A stretch of 8,388 nt of DNA, taken from the NCBI GenBank assembly GCA_965658355.1, contig CBFHRX010000049.1:1-8388 (forward strand). The letters run 5' to 3'. The notes under the pieces are model-generated. The model saw only the letters and a list, made by a program, of their open reading frames with translations, was not told the origin of the DNA and made no database searches. Origin of the DNA: UBA11891 sp965658355. GTDB lineage: Bacteria; Bacteroidota; Bacteroidia; Flavobacteriales; Flavobacteriaceae. This document shows positions 6,039 to 8,388 of the stretch, piece after piece. The translations under genes were made by a program, and so were the position numbers. Within the stretch, counting starts at the first letter, position 1. The number at the start of each line of letters is the position of its first letter.

Positions 6039-6052
6039 GGAATGGATTTTAA
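6020..6052 (+). CDS. Possible 10-residue leader peptide overlapping rimP
   Basis: A perfect AGGAGG (6008-6013) stands 6 nt before TTG at 6020, which opens the frame MSPSFFWNGF ending at TAA 6050-6052, 11 nt into rimP. That Shine-Dalgarno sequence is 28 nt from the rimP ATG, too far to serve it directly, and strong Shine-Dalgarno sequences are rare in Bacteroidota. Translation would cover the 5' arm of the leader hairpin and end close enough to rimP for coupling. TTG start and tiny size make this tentative; the AGGAGG may instead simply be part of the hairpin stem. Confidence 0.25.
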   Translation: MSPSFFWNGF

Positions 6053-6509
6053 AAGCGAAGTTGAGAAATTGGTGCAATCGGCATTGGATGAAAATCCAAG
6101 CCTCTTTTTGCTTGCCCTAAGTGTTGGAGCAAATCATGCTATCAAAGTAGTTTTGGATGGCGACCAAGGAGTTTCGCTGCAAGAATGCATGCGTGTTAGC
6201 AGAGCTGTTGAGCACAATCTAGATCGGGAAGATCAAGATTTTTCAATCGAAGTAACCTCTGCGGGTGTTGGAGAGGCGTTGCTTATACCCCGGCAATACC
6301 AAAAAAACATTGGCAGGAAGCTAGAAGCAACTGCTGTAGATGGGACGCTTTATTCAGGAACGCTTGATTCGGTAACCGATCAAGGTTTTAGTCTGTCTTG
6401 GAAACAAAGAGAGCCGAAGCCTGTCGGGAAAGGTAAAGTGACCGTAAAAAAAGTAAAAGAGCTCGCTTACGAAGAGGTGAGTAAAGCCAAAATAATTGTT
6501 CAATTTTAA
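6042..6509 (+). CDS. rimP: Ribosome maturation factor RimP
   Basis: Needed for late assembly of the 30S subunit; cytoplasmic, acting on pre-30S particles. The 155-residue product has the normal two-domain arrangement: an N-terminal alpha/beta domain with LDGDQGVSLQECMRVSRAVE (38-57) and FSIEVTSAGVGEAL (67-80), the latter matching the family's LEVSSPGxxxPL motif with alanine in place of the proline, then an SH3-like C-terminal domain (about 85-155). The ATG at 6042 is the first possible start in this frame because TGA occurs at 6021-6023. It has no usable Shine-Dalgarno at normal spacing. First gene of rimP-nusA-infB, the order found across most bacteria, with 11 nt to nusA. Expression may be limited by the leader hairpin described at 6008-6038. 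Confidence 0.96.
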   Translation: MDFKSEVEKLVQSALDENPSLFLLALSVGANHAIKVVLDGDQGVSLQECMRVSRAVEHNLDREDQDFSIEVTSAGVGEALLIPRQYQKNIGRKLEATAVDGTLYSGTLDSVTDQGFSLSWKQREPKPVGKGKVTVKKVKELAYEEVSKAKIIVQF

Positions 6510-6520
6510 GTGTACTAGAG

Positions 6521-7753
6521 ATGGAAAATTTAGCACTCATCGAATCTTTTTCAGAATTCAAAGACGACAAACTTATTGACAGAGTGACTCTTATGGTTAT
6601 TCTTGAAGAAGTATTTCGCAATACGCTGAAACGCAAGTATGGAAATGATGAAAACTTCGATATCATTATCAACCCAGACAAGGGAGACCTTGAGATATGG
6701 CGCAATAGAGTCGTTGTAGAAGACGGAAAAGTGGAAGATCCCAACGAAGAGATTGAGTTGACCCAAGCCAAAAAAATCGAACCTGACTTTGAAGTCGGTG
6801 AAGATGTGTCTGAGGAGGTAAAACTTATCGACTTAGGACGTCGTTCTATCATGAGTTTACGTCAAAACTTAGTAGCGAAGATATTTGAGTATGACAGCAC
6901 CAATATTTTCAATCAATTCAAAGACCGTGTAGGCGAAATCTATACTGCAGAGGTGCATCATATCCGTAGCAGAGAGGTGATTTTACTAGATGACGAAGGC
7001 AACGAAATCATTCTCCCAAAAGACCGGCAAATCCCCAATGACTTTTTCCGAAAAGGAGACAATGTAAGAGGGGTTATTGATACCGTTGAATTAAGAGGGA
7101 ACAAGCCGAGAATTATCCTATCAAGAACCTCTCCTGTATTTTTGGAGAAATTATTCGAGCAAGAAATACCAGAAGTTTTTGACGGTTTGATAACCATCAA
7201 AAAAGCAGTCCGAATTCCAGGTGAAAAAGCCAAAGTAGCCGTTGATTCTTATGATGATCGCATTGATCCAGTTGGGGCTTGTGTGGGGATGAAAGGGTCT
7301 CGTATTCACGGTGTCGTCCGTGAATTAGGGAACGAAAATATTGATGTTATCAATTACACCAACAACTTGCAGTTGTTTATAACACGCTCTTTAAGTCCTG
7401 CCAAGATCAATTCTTTAAAAATTGATGAAGAAAGCAAGCGGGTACAGGTATTTTTAGATCCAGAAGAAGTATCAAGAGCGATCGGGAAAGGCGGTCATAA
7501 CATTCGCTTAGCCGGGAAGTTGACAGGATATGACATTGATGTGTACAGAGAAGGAATGGAAGAAGATGTAGAATTGACAGAGTTCTCTGATGAAATCGAT
7601 GAATGGGTAATTGAGGAGTTTAAGAAAGTAGGCTTAGATACTGCCAAAGCTATTCTGGAGCTCGAAACGAAAGACTTACTGAAGCGAACAGACCTCGAAG
7701 AAGAAACTATCAAAGAAGTAATAGGCATCCTTAAGGAAGAGTTTGAAGACTAA
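6521..7753 (+). CDS. nusA: Transcription termination/antitermination factor NusA
   Basis: RNA polymerase-binding elongation factor that modulates pausing, intrinsic termination and antitermination. The 410 residues show the expected order: N-terminal polymerase-binding domain (about 1-125), S1 RNA-binding domain (about 135-203, starting at DRVGEIYTAEV), KH1 with GMKGSRI (256-262), and KH2 with IGKGGHNIRLA (321-331). A short acidic helical C-terminal region (about 345-410) ends in a helix-hairpin-helix-like segment (GLDTAKAILELETKDLLKRT, 371-390). It lacks the two full acidic repeats of the E. coli protein, which is 495 residues; a shorter form is usual in Bacteroidota. Second gene of the operon, 11 nt after rimP and 39 nt before infB. 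As NusA promotes intrinsic termination, it could feed back on the leader hairpin of its own operon; that is inference. Confidence 0.97.
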   Translation: MENLALIESFSEFKDDKLIDRVTLMVILEEVFRNTLKRKYGNDENFDIIINPDKGDLEIWRNRVVVEDGKVEDPNEEIELTQAKKIEPDFEVGEDVSEEVKLIDLGRRSIMSLRQNLVAKIFEYDSTNIFNQFKDRVGEIYTAEVHHIRSREVILLDDEGNEIILPKDRQIPNDFFRKGDNVRGVIDTVELRGNKPRIILSRTSPVFLEKLFEQEIPEVFDGLITIKKAVRIPGEKAKVAVDSYDDRIDPVGACVGMKGSRIHGVVRELGNENIDVINYTNNLQLFITRSLSPAKINSLKIDEESKRVQVFLDPEEVSRAIGKGGHNIRLAGKLTGYDIDVYREGMEEDVELTEFSDEIDEWVIEEFKKVGLDTAKAILELETKDLLKRTDLEEETIKEVIGILKEEFED

Positions 7754-7768
7754 AGCCTAATATTTTTC

Positions 7769-7776
7769 TAAATTTG
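7769..7776 (+). promoter_or_regulatory. Possible internal promoter for infB
   Basis: TAAATTTG in the 39-nt nusA-infB gap matches TAnnTTTG, is followed by CACC like the rimP promoter, and lies 16 nt before the infB ATG. TTTG at 7742-7745 is 23 nt upstream, at the long end of accepted -33 spacing. It would allow infB to be expressed separately from rimP and nusA. Confidence 0.45.
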
Positions 7777-7792
7777 CACCGAAGCATACTAT

Positions 7793-8388
7793 ATGTCCGA
7801 CCAACCAAGCATCCGACTCAATAAAGTCTTAAGGGAATTAAATATCTCCCTGGACCGCGTAGTGGATTTTTTATCAGAAAAAGGAATTGAGATAGAAGCT
7901 CGTCCAACAACCAAAATTGACAATACAACCTATCAAGTATTGTTGGATGAATTTGAAACTGACAAATCCAAGCGAGATGCTTCTCAAGAGATCAGCGAAG
8001 AAAAGCGCAAAGAAAAAGAGAAGCTTCGTGAGATTCAAGAGCTAAAAGAACAGGAGCGTCTGCAACAGTTAGAAGCAGAAAAACAAGCGCAGGAAAAAGA
8101 GGAGGCAGCGGCAGCAGAAAAGCTTGAAACATCAAAAGTAGCTTTAAAAGGGCTTAAAAAGGTTGGCAAGATTGACTTGCAACCCAAAAAAGTAAGCCCG
8201 ACAAAAAAAGAGGAAGCGCCCATAGAGGTTCCTTCAGCTGAGGTGAAAGAGGCTCCTTCTGAAGAAAAGGAGGTCGTTACTGAAAAAGCAGCTCCCCCAG
8301 CTTCGGACAAAGCAGAACCTGTTAATGCTGAAGCAGATCAGGAGGCTATAGAAACCAAATACAAAAAGCTTACTGGTCCCAAGAAAAC
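7793..8388 (+). CDS. infB: Translation initiation factor IF-2, N-terminal part (3' end outside window)
   Basis: GTPase that delivers initiator fMet-tRNA to the 30S subunit and promotes subunit joining. Only the first 198 codons are present, without a stop. Residues 6-55 form the IF2_N domain (IRLNKVLRELNISLDRVVDF at 7-26, then KGIEIEARPTTKID at 30-43). Next comes a highly charged, probably helical stretch rich in E, K, Q and A (about 57-115), then the short conserved-looking segment ALKGLKKVGKIDL (117-129). After that the sequence is a low-complexity P/A/E/K linker (130-186). The G domain and tRNA-binding domain lie beyond 8388. The start ATG is supported by the alignment of IF2_N with other Bacteroidota proteins and by the promoter-like element 16 nt upstream. 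Last visible gene of the rimP operon. Confidence 0.96.
   Translation, partial: MSDQPSIRLNKVLRELNISLDRVVDFLSEKGIEIEARPTTKIDNTTYQVLLDEFETDKSKRDASQEISEEKRKEKEKLREIQELKEQERLQQLEAEKQAQEKEEAAAAEKLETSKVALKGLKKVGKIDLQPKKVSPTKKEEAPIEVPSAEVKEAPSEEKEVVTEKAAPPASDKAEPVNAEADQEAIETKYKKLTGPKK

Noticed and set aside
5918..6052. 44-codon plus-strand frame starting ATG at 5918 with a hydrophobic N-terminus.
   Set aside because: It spans the rimP promoter element and its ATG lies upstream of the expected transcription start; only the last ten codons, from the TTG at 6020, are kept as a tentative leader peptide.
6388..6852. 154-codon minus-strand open frame opposite rimP/nusA, and similar frames opposite infB, nusA, metY's neighbour and the AAA+ gene.
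   Set aside because: They lie antisense to well-supported genes, are rich in serine/leucine as expected from antisense codon complement, and show no recognisable domain.

Overview
The window looks like chromosomal DNA from a member of the phylum Bacteroidota. The evidence is the RimP, NusA and IF-2 sequences, which have the short NusA and the lysine/glutamate-rich IF-2 N-terminus usual in that phylum. Several intergenic regions also carry the Bacteroidota -7 promoter element TAnnTTTG, mostly without Shine-Dalgarno sequences. I cannot place it reliably below phylum. No mobile element, CRISPR array, rRNA or tRNA is visible.

Layout. (1) Positions 1-1004, minus strand: most of an Old Yellow Enzyme-type NADH:flavin oxidoreductase, with its C-terminus beyond the left edge. 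(2) 1005-1300: an intergenic stretch with a candidate 27-residue single-membrane-span protein on the plus strand, followed by several small inverted repeats. (3) 1301-3130: metY (O-acetylhomoserine sulfhydrylase, minus) divergent from an Rrf2-family regulator (plus). The shared intergenic region holds a TAnnTTTG promoter in each direction and, between them, a perfect 17-bp palindrome that is a good operator candidate. (4) 3208-5816, minus: a two-gene operon, a VWA-domain protein followed by a MoxR/Mg-chelatase-like AAA+ ATPase, whose cellular job is unknown. (5) 5817-8388, plus: the conserved rimP-nusA-infB translation/transcription operon; infB runs off the right edge.

The gene-level content is mostly familiar. 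The points of most interest are regulatory. The rimP leader contains a terminator-like hairpin followed by eight T residues, ending 3 nt before the rimP start codon. The 5' arm of that hairpin is a perfect AGGAGG, which sits 6 nt upstream of a possible TTG-initiated 10-codon leader peptide overlapping rimP. Because the operon encodes NusA, a factor that modulates intrinsic termination, an attenuation or autoregulation loop is a reasonable but unproven hypothesis. The metY/rrf2 divergent promoter with its palindrome, and the uncharacterised AAA+/VWA pair, are the other items worth following up.
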